A program made the translations under genes and the position numbers. The notes under the pieces are model-generated. The model was not told where the DNA came from, did no database searches, and saw nothing but the letters and a program-made list of their open reading frames with translations. Shown one piece after another: positions 12,017-24,751 of a stretch of DNA of 64,000 bases. The first letter of the stretch is position 1, and every line of letters begins with the position of its first letter. The stretch comes from Clavulina sp. PMI_390. Its lineage: Eukaryota > Basidiomycota > Agaricomycetes > Cantharellales > Hydnaceae. The stretch covers positions 62,001 to 126,000 of the forward strand of contig WIDE01000016.1 of the NCBI GenBank assembly GCA_015039315.1. The letters are read 5' to 3'.

Positions 12017-14679
12017 TCAGACTCTGTGCTCACGATCCTCCGGAGTCATGGCCTTCTCTCCACCAAGTCCGGCATTGCGCTTGCCGTGGTGGATATAGCC
12101 ACCATCATCGTGGGGTGGGGGGATTTCAGGCACATTACGCCTAAGCACATAGCGATCAAAGGTATTCCAGAAGCTCGCAATGCCATAGCGTGCCTGCTTG
12201 TGTGTCGGGACATTGAACACTTGATCGAGCTCCTCCAAACTCAAACTCTTTGTCTCCGGAACAAACAGCAGAATGAGGAAAAAGCCGACGATATTCCAAG
12301 CCGCGTACCAGAAAAAGGCCCCCATTGGCGTAAAGGCACTGAGGAGACGCGGGAAGGTGAGGGCGACGACAAAGTTGAAGAGCCAGCAGACGGCGGTGGC
12401 CCATGACATGCCGACCTCGCGGATGTATAGTGGGAAGGCCTCGGCCGAATAAGTGAATGGGACGGGGCCTTCTCCGGGAGAATAGAAGCATCCGTATAGA
12501 TAGATCCCGAGGCAGACGACTCCGATACGAGCGTGTTCGGCATGGATATGGAATGCGGCACCGGTGATCACGAGGCAAACCGCCATCGCAGGGAAGGTCG
12601 TGAGGAGCAAATTGCGGCGGCCAAAGGTATCGATAGTGTACTGCATAGAGAGAAAGGGTAGGGGAGGAGTTGTCAGAAAGGAGCCAGAAAAAAAATGAGT
12701 ATACACATACGATAGCGGGAATTGCGAAGAGGAAGTTGACGGCGCCAAAGCCCCATGAACCAAGCAGCGCACTGGTGACGGAAAAGCCACCTTGCTGGAA
12801 GATAGTGGACGAGTAGTACGCGATGACATTGACGCCACAAAACTGTTGCATGAACATGACTGAATTAAAAAAATCAAGTTAGTGATCACTGACCATCTAG
12901 TAATCATTGAGAGAAAACTACAGCACATACCGATACCAGAGGCAATCGTCGCACGCCTGACACGAGGGATGGTGAAAAGCTCAAGAGCGAGGTTGCGATT
13001 GCGCACGACATTCTCCTCCTCCTTGAGCAAGACATGGATATCTATGCAAATTACATGAGTATTCAATCTGAATGGTAAATTGAGGATACACGAAAGGAAA
13101 AGTAAATACTCACAGTATAGGTCCCTTGCTGCCTGAAGAGGGGTATTTCGCAGCCTGCACAAGCTTTCGTACGCTTTGGTGTAGCGGCCCTTCTTCATCA
13201 GCCATCTGGGCGACTCTGGAAGCATGAACACTTGGGCCATAACGAAGAGCGCCGGAAGACCGGCTGAGCCCAACATGAGACGCCAGCCAAGACCAGTGAT
13301 ATGGGGCTTGTTCCCAACGTGATAGAAGACCAACGACGAGATGTCTGTGTACACAAGGCCAAAGGTAAAATACCGACGATTGTCAGCCCACAAATAAAAA
13401 ATGCCACTCGACGTGTCGAGTACAGATCGATTTATCGCAGCTACTCACAGCCAAACATAATTCCGAACGCCGTCCACATCTGCCACATCATGACCATAGC
13501 TCCACGAATATTCGCAGGCGCGCATTCAGCAGAGTATACGGGGACAGTGGAGCTCTTGGGACCAATGCCAAGCCCGAGGACAAAGCGTGCAGCGAAGAGA
13601 TGGCCCCACGAGTTCGTAACACCCGACCAAACACAAGTGAGGAAAGAGAGCGTCGCAGTGATGAAGATGGTGCCGCGACGGCCAAAGTAGTGGTTGAGTG
13701 GCGCGGTGAGCCAGCATCCGAGGACGGCGCAGCATAGCTAGAGAGATCAAGGCGAGGGACAGACAAAAAAGGAGACGAATCGCATGTCAGTTCTTGGAGC
13801 ATCAAGGTGCGGATCACCCCGGATATTGGAGTGCGGGGGAAAGAAAGAGAAGCGCTCAAAAAGACTCACATATGGAGCACCATTCACGAGACCAAGGATC
13901 CACTGGTTTGTAGCAGCCTGGGACGCACTACCGGCAACGCTTGCATCGGTAGAGATACCGAATTGTTGAGGGAAGAAAAGATTGGCTCCGTTGATAACCG
14001 TTTCGTCCATCTGAAAGGATACACAATCAGGATATATGCACATAGAGGCATTGGATTGATCAAAAGAACTTACACCCTGAACAGCAGCAGCCATTGAGCA
14101 AAGGAATGCGAGGGCAAATAGCTGGAATGGCTGGCTCCATCGATGAGTTGTCTCACGTCGAAGAGCTTCCTTATCTTCCTCTGTTAATTGGGGAAGAACC
14201 TCAAAGGCTGTAGAGTAAAAAGTTGGATTAGCAAACTTGAATTCCCTGCCTGTGAAAGGGTCCAAATTCTTCGTACCGGAAGGATCCTGTTTGAGCAATG
14301 ATGGAAAACCCGTGTGAGCTAGAGTAAATGTGAGACCCCATAATGGAGGGAGACCTACCTGGGCAATGACGGCGCCTTTGCGGAGGAGCGCAACGTGTTC
14401 TGTCAACCCAATCTCATTTGCGAAGCGTTCTGCGTCGGCTTCGAGTTCTGCATGTGTTTTGCCCTCCAATGGATTAGCGAGACGCTTTTGTGGAGAGTAA
14501 TATGTGTCAATCGCTACGAAAAAAAAGTGCTGCAGACTGGGTGATCGACAACATACCTTGTCCAACGCAGTCACATCATCCATGGTCTGACCGGTTGTTG
14601 AGCCGGGCCCAGAGTTTGCCGTCTGAGAGATGTGATCGACCTCTTGGTCCCGCTTCTTCTCGTGCTCAATTTCAGCCAT
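12017..14679 (-). CDS. MFS sugar transporter (sugar porter family)
   Basis: A major facilitator transporter of the sugar porter family, predicted to sit in the plasma membrane with twelve helices and import a sugar or polyol by proton symport. The start at 14679 opens [14 protein letters not shown] long cytosolic N-terminal region of about 150 residues (with [20 protein letters not shown]) precedes the first helix, as in many basidiomycete members. Motifs are NHYFGRRGT in the loop after the second helix, [12 protein letters not shown] after the fourth, [12 protein letters not shown] before the central loop, [13 protein letters not shown] in helix seven, [10 protein letters not shown], and the closing [15 protein letters not shown]. 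About nine exons give roughly 670 residues, with no break found. The substrate cannot be read from the sequence; the long N-terminus recalls inositol or polyol carriers, but that is a guess. Confidence 0.88.
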
Positions 14680-17090
14680 GGTTCAAGTCGTACACAGCGC
14701 GATGGGTGTGGGGGTGGGGGGTAGTGAATCGCTCGCGTGCCCGTACGAAGAGGCAGGAGAAGAAGGGGAAGTAGAAGGAGGAGAAGTGCGGGGGGACGGA
14801 AGGGTGGAGTGGGGTATGGATAAACAAGAAATCCGATGGAGGCTTGCGGAGCTAGGCTTTTATAAGCAGAAGCTTTCTTTCTGTTTTCGCGGATTCACGC
14901 GACCTATAAAACTCTCTCGCGCGGGCGCAGATTCATTCTGTACCCGATGACGTCGATATAGGTCAGCCGGCGCCCAAGCCCAGCTCCATTTGGCGGCTCC
15001 ACAACACGTTAAGCGTCATTGACTCAGTCGGCTGCCTTCTTTGATGGTTGAGAAGGGGGAGACTGTGAGGGTGGGCGTCGATGAAGAGAATTCGAGACAT
15101 CCACTCTCCTGAAACTGCTAGAAGATCGTCCACTTATTGCGAAAAACCAATCCGAGGAGGCTTGGGCCACTCCCACCTGAGAACAACGTAACGTCGAAGC
15201 TTCGAATCTTGTCACATTGGAACTGAATGAGAGGTGACGTCACGAATGATGCGAGTGGAGTACAGCTCGCTTCCCTCCACTTTGCCGGCCGTTTGTGGGC
15301 TAAATAACTTTCTTCCCCGATCATCAATGTAGAATGAGACGCCGATGCCGCCCACTTCATATACAAACGGCAAAACTCGGATCTGGAAGCGGTTCATTCT
15401 CCTGCTGCTGCACGGACTCCACCACCTGTTATTACAGTCCAACAACGCTCGTGGAAGTTTGGGCGATCAAAACCGAGAAATTGGTTGTCCTAGTAAGGGG
15501 TTCTTCAGCTCGTTTAGCGAGAGGAAGAGGTGCAAATAAAATTCACATCGGCCCGAGTTTGTCAAATGTGATGATGCGTTTTCCCTCACTCGAACGATGA
15601 CAGCATCGATGGATGGCAAAACTCTTGTCGTCGTCTCTGTGTCGGTGCTTCCGAAGCCACCTTTCCGCGACGCCGAATGCGCTCCTCAATCAGAAACTTT
15701 GCATGGCACCCCACCTCCTCCGCGACAGAGTAAGTACCTGACCCTTGCCCCACCGACCGGCGCACCCTCAAATGAAGCTTCCTCCCCTTCCGATGTCCCG
15801 CAGTATATTGTTAACGGCCGGAAATACGGATATCCCGTGCAATCGATGCAGCCACCAACGATGGTACTACAATTAGAAGCTAGACAAAGGGAAGTGTCAT
15901 CGGGAATGAGATGACTGAATTCTAGTGGCTGGCTGCCCCGGTTGTGAAATAGTCGGCCGATGGCACTTTTCACTTCTTCCCAGTCAGTAGAGCGCCCACA
16001 CCAAAGGAGCACAGTAGCTCTACATTCCCCCTTGTGCTAGTATAACATCCCACGGAGGTCTGAGAGCGCAGATTGTCACTGACCCACCAGTACTGATCAA
16101 CACCGGCCCCGACAACCTGCTGAGAAACGACATAGACATTTCTAATATCATAACTAGATTTCCAGAGCGATCCCCATGTAGAGAGAGCCATATTCTATGT
16201 GGGCACAATCGCAAGTTTTACCACTTCATCGAGAGTCTGGTACAAAGGTATGAGGATAAACGGGTGCAGGGACGACTCATTACGCGTGTGATATGCTAGG
16301 GCACACACGCATTCCCGCTGATGTATAGTGGAACACAGCACAGAAACATCAGTCGCTCAGAAGATATAGACATGCGTGTATAACAGTACGTACGGCTTGT
16401 TTGCTATGCTATTAGCAAGCAGTACATATATGCAACGTGCAGAGAGAAGTGAGAAGAGAGGAAGGCTACATGGGGATCCAGGAACTGAACTGAAGGAAAG
16501 AACGAAGTAACAATCATGCGAAGGAGAAGAAAGAAGAAAGACTAATGAGGCGGCAACAGAGCATGCATGGGTGAATAGACTGGCGGGGGTTTTTGAGTAA
16601 GACGAAGAGTAATGCGAGTAAGAGGGTGAGTGCTGGGGGGAAAATATCAGTGCAGGAGATGTGGAGGAATGAAGATGTATATTAAAGAAAAAATGAGTGC
16701 AGAGGGTCGTGATGAAAGTTGGAAAAAAAGGAATAAACGCGTGAAAGAAAAAGATACGAAAATGGTGACCAGCACAATGACTAAGGCGAGGGCTACCAGG
16801 CGGTTTTCCATCAAGGACGACGAGCTGGAAAGTCACTCAACAACGAAGCACTGTGGTGGTACCATGAATGAATGAGTCAAGAAGAAAGGGGAGAAGTATC
16901 GAAAAATCAACGGTGATATGCGGAATGATTAGGGGTTATCGATTGAAGCGCGCGTGTTTTGCGAGCGATGGAATGGAATGGAGAGAAGAAAAAGAGAAAC
17001 AGATATATGAAGAAAAGCAGGGAATAGTGGCCGGCCCATATCGGCAGATGGGGCAATCGGCCACTCATCTTGCGTTGTGGACTCGACCTT
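14680..17090. other. Intergenic, MFS promoter and Tay1-like 3' flank
   Basis: Upstream of the transporter, 14700-15000 is its likely promoter. From about 16400 to 17090 the + strand is strongly purine-rich, which fits the 3' untranslated region of the telobox gene. Frames at 15597-15914 (+) and 16357-16836 (-) are open but look like composition artefacts. No gene is supported. Confidence 0.45.
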
Positions 17091-20000
17091 TTAAAACATT
17101 GACTCGGAGGAGAACATTCTCAGTCCATCCCAGCTAGCACGCTTCTTCCTTCTCATGGTAGCAGTAGCGGTACTCAGCCCACCACTATTCACCCCATCAT
17201 CGTCAATATCAGCCTCAAACCCCCCGGCTGCCGCACCAAGCTCATCGCCCATGCTCCCTGCTAGTCCACCGGCAGCGGTGGCGGCCCTCACATGCCCCTG
17301 GCCAAAGCCGTGACCATGTCCATGACCAAAGAGCGATGATGCCTCGTACCCATCCAGGCCCAGACCCATCAGATTCAGATCGCGGGGTGCAACCGTGAAC
17401 GACTGGCCCCTGGAATGCGTATGCGGATGCGCAAGCATCCCACCCATCGCTGAATGTGAGTGAGAATGCGAATGTGAATGGGAGTGAGACACCATGCTGG
17501 CAGCAGTGGAGCCAACACTAGCAACGCGAGTCGATGCGGGGGTAGGCGTCGACATGCCAAAGCGTGACGGGATTGGCGGGATAGGGCCGTAGGGAGTCAT
17601 CGTGGTTCCTGACTGCTGCCCGTTCACGCTGAGACCTGCACGGCTGTGTCGCGCGTTGAGTGTGGATGCAGAAGGGGTCGTTGACGTAGGCGGCGCAACA
17701 GCAGAGGATGGTATGACAACTGACGCAGCCGGGATTGCAGGCCCTGATTCGTCGGTGTCCACATTCATCTTCATTGATGCTGATGCTGAAGCCGGCCGTG
17801 GCGGGGGTATCGCTCCCTTGCTAGAGCCAGCATTAGCGCCAGGGCCCATAGTCGAACCAAGAACGATTTCTGGCCCAAGCTGCTGCTCCTGCTGTTGTCG
17901 GGATCGTTGTGCGGCATCCAAGAGAGCCTCAATGAGTGGCCGATTAGTTGTGACATTTACACCACGGCCGCCGACAGTGCCATTGGCGCTGATAGCAGCA
18001 GCGGCAGCAGCGATGACCGCGTCAGACGCAGCAGAAACGTTTCCGGTATCGACGCCACCATTAGCATCTGCCCCCACACTCCGTCTTCCTAGCCTCTCAC
18101 TAGCCTGAAGCGCCAGGCCGAGCCCTAGCTCCAGCCCTCGCATGAACGCTGAATGATTACTTGCTGTCACTTGTGCCACAAGAGGATCGTTGGGGTTCTC
18201 ACGCATAAATGCAGGCGTTAATCCCAGCCCTAAAGCGGAGCCCGAGGCAGCACTCAAGGAGGCTGATGGATCGAGGCCTAATGGAAGCATGCCCATCTTG
18301 GCCAAGTGCGCGTGTTGACCGTAGTGCAAGTCTAGGGCAGCAGTGGACAGAGGCTCTGTGTGCGAAGTGGGCTGGGACGGTGGGAGCGTACCAAAGTATT
18401 CAAGCGAAAGCAGGTCATAGACGGATGGTTGGCGGGCCGTGTTTGCAGAATCCATGCTAGGGAAGGAAGGAGCAGCGGAAGGCGTGGTGAAGGCGGGGTT
18501 GGAAAACGCAGGAGCTACAGGAGGCGACCCAGCGTGATATTGGCGATGTTCCCCAGGCGGTTGAGAAGATGAACGAGGAAGATGAGAGGGATGAGGATGG
18601 GGGACGGGCGTCTGAGATCTTTGGTGGTGAAGAGGGAGATGCTCGGCAGACTGCGAGGCTGAGTTAGTGGACTGTTGGAATGCAGGTTGGGGAATGGACG
18701 CTTGGGGAACAGGCGACGAGTGAAGATACGTGCTGAAGTTTGGGCTGGCACTCGCAGACACCGATGTGGTCGCCGGCGGCTGTCTTTGTGAGAATGAATT
18801 GAATGAAGCTGATGACACATCCGCAAAGCTTTTGAATGAGGAAGGTGCGTGTACCGAGGATGTCGACGCCGAGAACGGCGCAAATGATGTGGAGGATCTC
18901 GAGCGCTGCATCTGCACGTGAGGAGTCGCCGCAGGCATTGCGTTCATGTTGGCATCAAAAGCACTGAGGCTTTGAGCGCCTGTCAAGAACGGGGAAGTTG
19001 GGGTGGTGTGAGAGCCACGATCATAAGCATTAGTCGACGGGCGCATCATGTGCGAGAAGAACGTTGTGCTATCTGTCCCTCCCAGATCAAAGGAGGTCGA
19101 GGTCCCGCCAGGGTGCATGCTCATGCTTGTCATGGGCCTTCGTAATGGGGATCCGACCTCATGCGACGCAGGCCCGAATCTACCCCCTACACTAGCACTT
19201 GCGAAAGAGCTGGGGTCGGCAGTCCGTGGCCTCTCAACAGAGAGGCTCGCAAACGCCTCGTCACTCGCAAATCCAAACGACTCGACATCATCCATGAATG
19301 AATCTGCACTGGTCGTTGGGGCTCCCCCGCCGCTCGCATTGCCGCCACTTCCACCGCCACCTCCACCGCCAGCATTGTCGTCTTCACTTTGCAAACTAAG
19401 CTGGCCGACCTCCATCCCGAGGTGGCTCGTCGTCCCGCTTGTCGTGCTAAGGAATTCAAGGTCGCGATCTGCCTGCAAGGCGCCACCTGAAATGAGATCG
19501 CCTGCATACGGGTGGTGCGTGAGCCCATTATTCGCTTCAGACGGGTTTGAATACTGATTGTGGTGTGGATTGCCATGATGATGGCCATGATGATGGTGAT
19601 GATGCTTGGACGCATATCCGTTCTCACCAGCATCTGAAGCGTATTCTCCTGCAGGCATGTTCATCGAGTTGTTCGCCCCCGAATAGAGGTCGTAACGATC
19701 AAATACTCCATGTTCAGGAATGGGCCAGCCAATGCCCATCCCTAGGCCCAAGAACGTTGCAGGCCGCGAGCCAGACCCCGAGGAGGAATCGAGGCGTGGG
19801 TTTGATGACATCCAACTCGAGGGACCCCATGCTGAGTTCCCGATCCGCGTGGAATGAGTAGGGGATCGGGGAAGGGGAGGCAGGGAGGCAAGCGCAAGCG
19901 TAGGAGATGTCGGCGCAGAGGGAACATTGACTTGGGGATTAGCGTGCGGAACAGCTGACAGCTGATCAGGCGAGGGCCGTCCTGCCTCAGTCGACGACGT

Positions 20001-22328
20001 CAGAGTAGTGAAGAGGCTAGACGACAACGGGACGGTTTCTGGGGCCGGAGCTGCTGGGGATTCATCCATAAAGGAAGATGTGAGGTAGGGAGGGATGGTT
20101 TCCATGACTGACGTAGGTTCTGCTTTCACTACCGTGCTACTGGTATAGCTGGGTGGTTGCAGCAATTGCCCAGAAGATGAAGGTAATGAGGTCATCGATG
20201 TTGGGTCTGTGCCCATGGACATGTCATAGTCGCTTGATGCCATTCTCGAGAGGGAAGAATCTTCAGGCGAGCTTGCTTGCAGGGGTAACTCATCATCCCC
20301 GTCATCATACCGATGGTTCGGAGAGGCTGCTGCCGATACTCTGCCATAAGGGATGAAATCATCATTGTCCTCCACATCAGAGCACGCTGCACTCGGGTTC
20401 GAAGACGGAGTTGACGAACTCGTTACGAGCCCAGGACGAGGACCTGGCCGCAGCGATTTCGAGCGCACAAGCCTTCCCAAGCCAGTGCCTTCTGAGCTTC
20501 GGCGCACTTTCGGTGGAGAGGGAGTCACACTTCGACGGGTGCCTGAGGGACCAGCCCCAGACGGGACAGAAGCGGAAATGGGAGGCGCAAAGGAAGAAGG
20601 GGGTGAAAATGTGACAGGACGATGGTGCCGCTGTGCGAGAGCGGGGACTGGGGACGGAGGCACGTTGAGAGGCGGCGAATTGCTGCTAGCAGCCCCAGGG
20701 AGGAGTGATCTTGACAAGGAAGCAGGAGTGTTCGGGACGGAAGAGATGGACGAGTTGATCTTCTTGGGCGGAGCGCGCGGCTTGTACCCTGCACCAACGT
20801 AGAGCTCTGGGAAGGCATTCCGGAATCTGTCACGCAGATCTGTGCTTCGCCTCGAGGCAAATATGGGGTCTTTGGCAATGGAGGCCCAGACGGTCCCATA
20901 CTATGCATTTCCGCAGTAGTCAAAAGAGAAAAAAAAATGCATGTCAGAACACACGACACGTTATGGAATAAATGCGCCGAGAATCCTGACCTTTTCATAA
21001 CCTCGTTTCAGAGCTTCGTCTTCCTCCGCTGTAAAAGGCCGGCGTTTCTTGGGCAGCGTTTTCTCAAACACAATTATGTTGTCTGGAAAGGCTGTGGAGG
21101 CGGGCCGATTAGAAAGGTGAGTTTTAGCGTTGGGATAGTGCTTCCTGTATGCGTCTGGGAACGATACTCGGAATCTGCGTTGCATTTTGGCGGTTAGTGA
21201 TTGTGGTTCGGAATGACAGGGGCCGCCGCTGACCACACACATACGCACCTATCTTTCAGGTCAACAGGCGACCTGTCTTGAAAGTGGAATCGAGGATCCT
21301 CAAGAATCATCTTCCAATTCCCAACACCATGCTGTGCCAGATGTGAGAGAGTGAAAGTGGAGTTGAGCGCTTGGTGTACTTGACACAAAGTGTGATGGAA
21401 AGCATATACGCACAATTTTGCAGCCCTCCACAAGACATTTAGTCTCTTCCTCTGTCCACATGTTCCTCCGTGCTCGTTTAGGAGCAGGGTCTAGTGGTGG
21501 ATCCATCGTGCCGGCGCTAGAGGTGCTTGGAAGAGGCGGAGCTGGTGGTAAATGCCGCAAGTCTGCACTCATTGAGAGAGAGTTGGCTTTGCGGGGTCGT
21601 CCTCGTCGGGTTGGACCTGCGCTTGAGCTAGTACTGGGGCCAGCCACTACTGATGCTGCCGCGGAGCCGGACGAGGAGGGAGAGCGGTGGGTGGGGGGGC
21701 GAAAGGGGGCGGCAGCAGGGGGAGGAGAGGTCGAGAGGGTGGCAAGGTCAGGCTGGAAGGGACTCTGGTTCATGGAATCGGGATTCGCAGAGGTGGGAGA
21801 GAAGAGGCCGAGGCCCATTTCATCGCGGAATGCCTGGACGCGCGAGGCGGGTGATGAAGACGATGATGAAGATGATGCAATGCTCATGCCAATACCAAGA
21901 GACGGCTCGTGCAGGGCTGACGTAGACACACGCCGCGGCTTAAGTTTGGGAGTGGTGTTTCCAGCCGCGTCAGCGTTATTAGAGTCATCGTCGTCTGGGA
22001 GGACATCAGCACCCGCTCGAGACGGCGAATGGGGCGTCGAGGGGGACCCCCAGGCAAGCCTCCTGTTGGCTTCGTCGACTTCCGGAGATGAGCCTAAGAG
22101 ACCGAAATCGACACCAGAACTGTATGTTAGGCCACGAGCACGACTCGTGGTTGGAGGCTCATTGGGATTCTGCAGAGACTTTGGAGTGGCCGAGTCGAGC
22201 GCAAAGAGAGTGCTGGGCAGAGTGCGTGCCTTGGCCTTGCCTATAGTGGTGGCCGAAGCAGACTGGCTATCTGCTGTTTGCGAAGCTGTCGCTGCTGCAG
22301 CTTCAATCGCTGCAGCTGCCATGGCCAT
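17091..22328 (-). CDS. TAY1: Double Myb/telobox telomere-binding protein (Tay1/Teb1-like)
   Basis: A predicted duplex telomere-repeat binding protein related to Tay1 of Yarrowia and Ustilago and Teb1 of fission yeast. Four exons sum to 1663 residues: 22328-21414, 21331-21249, 21174-20991 and 20900-17091. The first Myb repeat (about residues 288-345) begins NMWTEEETKCLVEGC, continues HGVGNWKMILEDPRF, and ends with telobox VDLKDRFRVSFPDAY. The second (about 375-435) begins RRPFTAEEDEALKRGY, continues YGTVWASIAKDP, and ends with telobox TDLRDRFRNAFPELY. Residues 1-285 hold an AT-hook-like GRPRK (about residue 245), serine runs and acidic patches. The C-terminal 1200 residues are low complexity, with a His-rich segment (around 19560-19605) and alternating His-Ser repeats (around 17450-17490). 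The telobox pair makes the DNA-binding call strong. The nuclear telomere role is inferred from family. The size is unusually large. Confidence 0.8.
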
Positions 22329-24751
22329 GAGGTTTCGAACTGACTGACTACTGTGCTCAATACGGCAAGTGCCTCACGACCCGAGGCCCGGCGCTAATAA
22401 GCACAACAATGCCGTCAAGTTGATCCGCCATCCAGCATGTGCCACCGCGCCCCCGTCTTCCGTCCTTCCACATCTCGTATCCTCGCGTGCTTAATTGTGA
22501 TGAATTGATCTTTATTAGGCACAATCCGTCTTTCGTTAGGGAACCTGGCCTCGACCTGTCGGTATCAACGGGACAGATGTCGTTTCCTATGTCTTTCATG
22601 ACGAATACCCATTGAGGCGAGCTCACTGCCACCAAGAACAGCGGCCATGCACGAGGAAGGACACTGGCGCCAGTTGGGAATCCGGATGCTTATTGAGCGA
22701 GTCTTATCTCAGGCGCAGACGGTGGAAGGTCGAACACGACGTTGCCACAACGCACCCATGCTCACAATCGGCGTGGCCGACTTTGACATTCTACCCTTGG
22801 CCTCAATCAAACTGCCGATATAGGCTCGTCTCGTCACTATGATTCCGAGCAACTCGAGTAGTGCTGGACTGCATCTCACGCACAGCTAGATAATGTGCTT
22901 CAACCGACCTCTCAGGGATCCTATCACGAGCACCTGTAGCATAGTACCATCCCTCACTCAGCAAGCTCAAGTTTAGGGTCGTCGAGCAAGTTTGGAAAGC
23001 TCAAAAATACTGTGGGGGATTAACCTCATTGATTCGTGCAATTCAATTCCGAGCTATTTATATACCTGGCCTTTGTTCCCATTTGGCCTCTCCGACCTTT
23101 TGACTCCTTTTTGCTCCAGATCCCTTTCCTGAGCGCCCCCCAGATGAGATAGAGATGGAATGATTACCCGGCATAGGCCAGCTCGGGACCCGTACTCGCA
23201 TGACCAATTGTATCAATCGGAGATGTCAACATTCCAGCCTGCTGGCTGGGCCAATCATCCCGATCAGTTCAATCGCGGTGACAACTCGAACCTGTCAAAC
23301 GAACCCTCCTCGATACTGGGGCTCTAGCGCCCCCCGACCATGTACCCCTATTCTCTCTGCTAGACGTTCTAGCCACCAGTATCTCTCCACGCTACGGCCT
23401 AGTCTCTGCAGCACACAAGCGTCGCCTCCAGCAAGGTTTTCCGGCCTCTAGGTTTTCCGTAACGCGAGTTTTCCTTTCAACGATTCCTGCATTGTTCAGT
23501 TTCAGAAACTTGCCCTTTGTCCCTCTCTCTTTTCATACCCGACTCTTGACGGTTGTCGCCACCGCATTGCCCCCGAATCATTCCACGAAGACGTTCCATA
23601 TCCCGAAGCGGCAGCTCACTTGAATGGCTTGAATGGACTCTGTGCCTCAGTAGCGATCTATTATGCAGTGCCTCCCGAAGCTCACTCGAATAAAGTGACA
23701 TATAGACTCTACAATATACTGGGGCTTCCGGGTCTTGTGGCGGGTTTGTGTAGAACCCCCTCTCTCTCCCAGGCCACCTTTCGTGTAATTGCAGATCTTA
23801 TCAGTGCTCAAAAATAACGCTCGATCCGTGCACGATCGGGCTACGCAGTGCAGTTAAAAAAAGACGGGATGTATACATGTAGTTTGAAAATCCGAGGATA
23901 CAAAGGATGGCCCATGACGAGCTGGTAAATGAGGCTCAGGGTGAACAGAACATTGAACGAACATGGGAAACAATCCCACTGCAAAAACCTCTCCCATGCA
24001 CTCATCAACGAGAAAACGACAGCAAAAGCATCACAGCCCCAGTCGCCAAACAGTGGCCGCTCGCTTTGCGCCCCAATGACGCTGGATATGCTGACGCTGG
24101 CGTCAGTGGCGGTGGCACCCACACCACGTTGGCCGACTTCGGTCAAGTTGGTTTTCCGATATTTCATCTTATTATTGCTACCCTGAGAACTGATCAAGGG
24201 ATTCTTCGGGATTCTCACTACCTGATAAGATTTGTATTGGCGAGCATAAGATCAGGAGATCAATTCATTCGAGCCATAGGCTGAATATGGCAGTGTGCTC
24301 GTCACAAAGACCTCACCTCTCTAACACCCACAACTGCCACTCTGCACATTCGCGTCGACAAACACGATGGGGCACGTCTAGAGCATCCCCTCTACATTTC
24401 CATGTGCTTGGAGCGCGAGTTGGTTTGGTGGATCGCAAGAAAAAGCGACAAACATTGTCCTTTTCTTCCCAAAAAGGAAGTAGGGAACACCTTGTGCCAC
24501 TCAGTCCCTAGCACACACTCGTCTTCTGCTGCTGCTGGTATAAGATGGCTGCGAAAGCGCATTTTCGAGGCTTTCTCTGGACTCTCCTCCACCCAGTCTC
24601 CCCCCATCCTCTTTTCTTGCGCTCTTCCCTTGGGCTGTCTGCGATCCTCAGCACCGAGTACTCAGCCATAGAGTACTAGGCCCGTGGCTGATTCATTCCA
24701 AACCGGATTCAAACGCCCTCTATCTCCCCTCAACACCCTGAATAGTCTGAG
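22329..24751. other. Intergenic between Tay1-like and STE3
   Basis: About 2.4 kb of divergent upstream sequence. I scanned both strands for further short CaaX-ending frames and found none. Open frames near 23200-23817 and 23841-24284 show no protein-like pattern. Only the inverted repeat at 24447-24459 is noted separately. Confidence 0.45.
24447..24459. promoter_or_regulatory. ACAA/TTGT inverted repeat upstream of STE3
   Basis: GACAAACATTGTC is a near-palindrome of two ACAA half sites about 290 bases before the STE3 start codon. HMG-box mating regulators bind ACAA-type cores, so this is a candidate control site. The function is inference from motif and position only. Confidence 0.3.

Noticed and set aside
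12156..12857. Long alternative frames across the MFS transporter
   Set aside because: The transporter frame carries all conserved sugar-porter motifs; the others are shadows.
16357..16836. 159-codon open frame on the minus strand
   Set aside because: It is almost pure Ser, Phe, Leu, Pro and His from a pyrimidine-rich strand directly downstream of the telobox gene, best explained as 3' untranslated sequence.
22357..24751. Possible additional pheromone gene next to STE3
   Set aside because: I searched both strands for Cys-aliphatic-aliphatic-x before a stop with an MD-like start and found none; a systematic scan could still reveal one.
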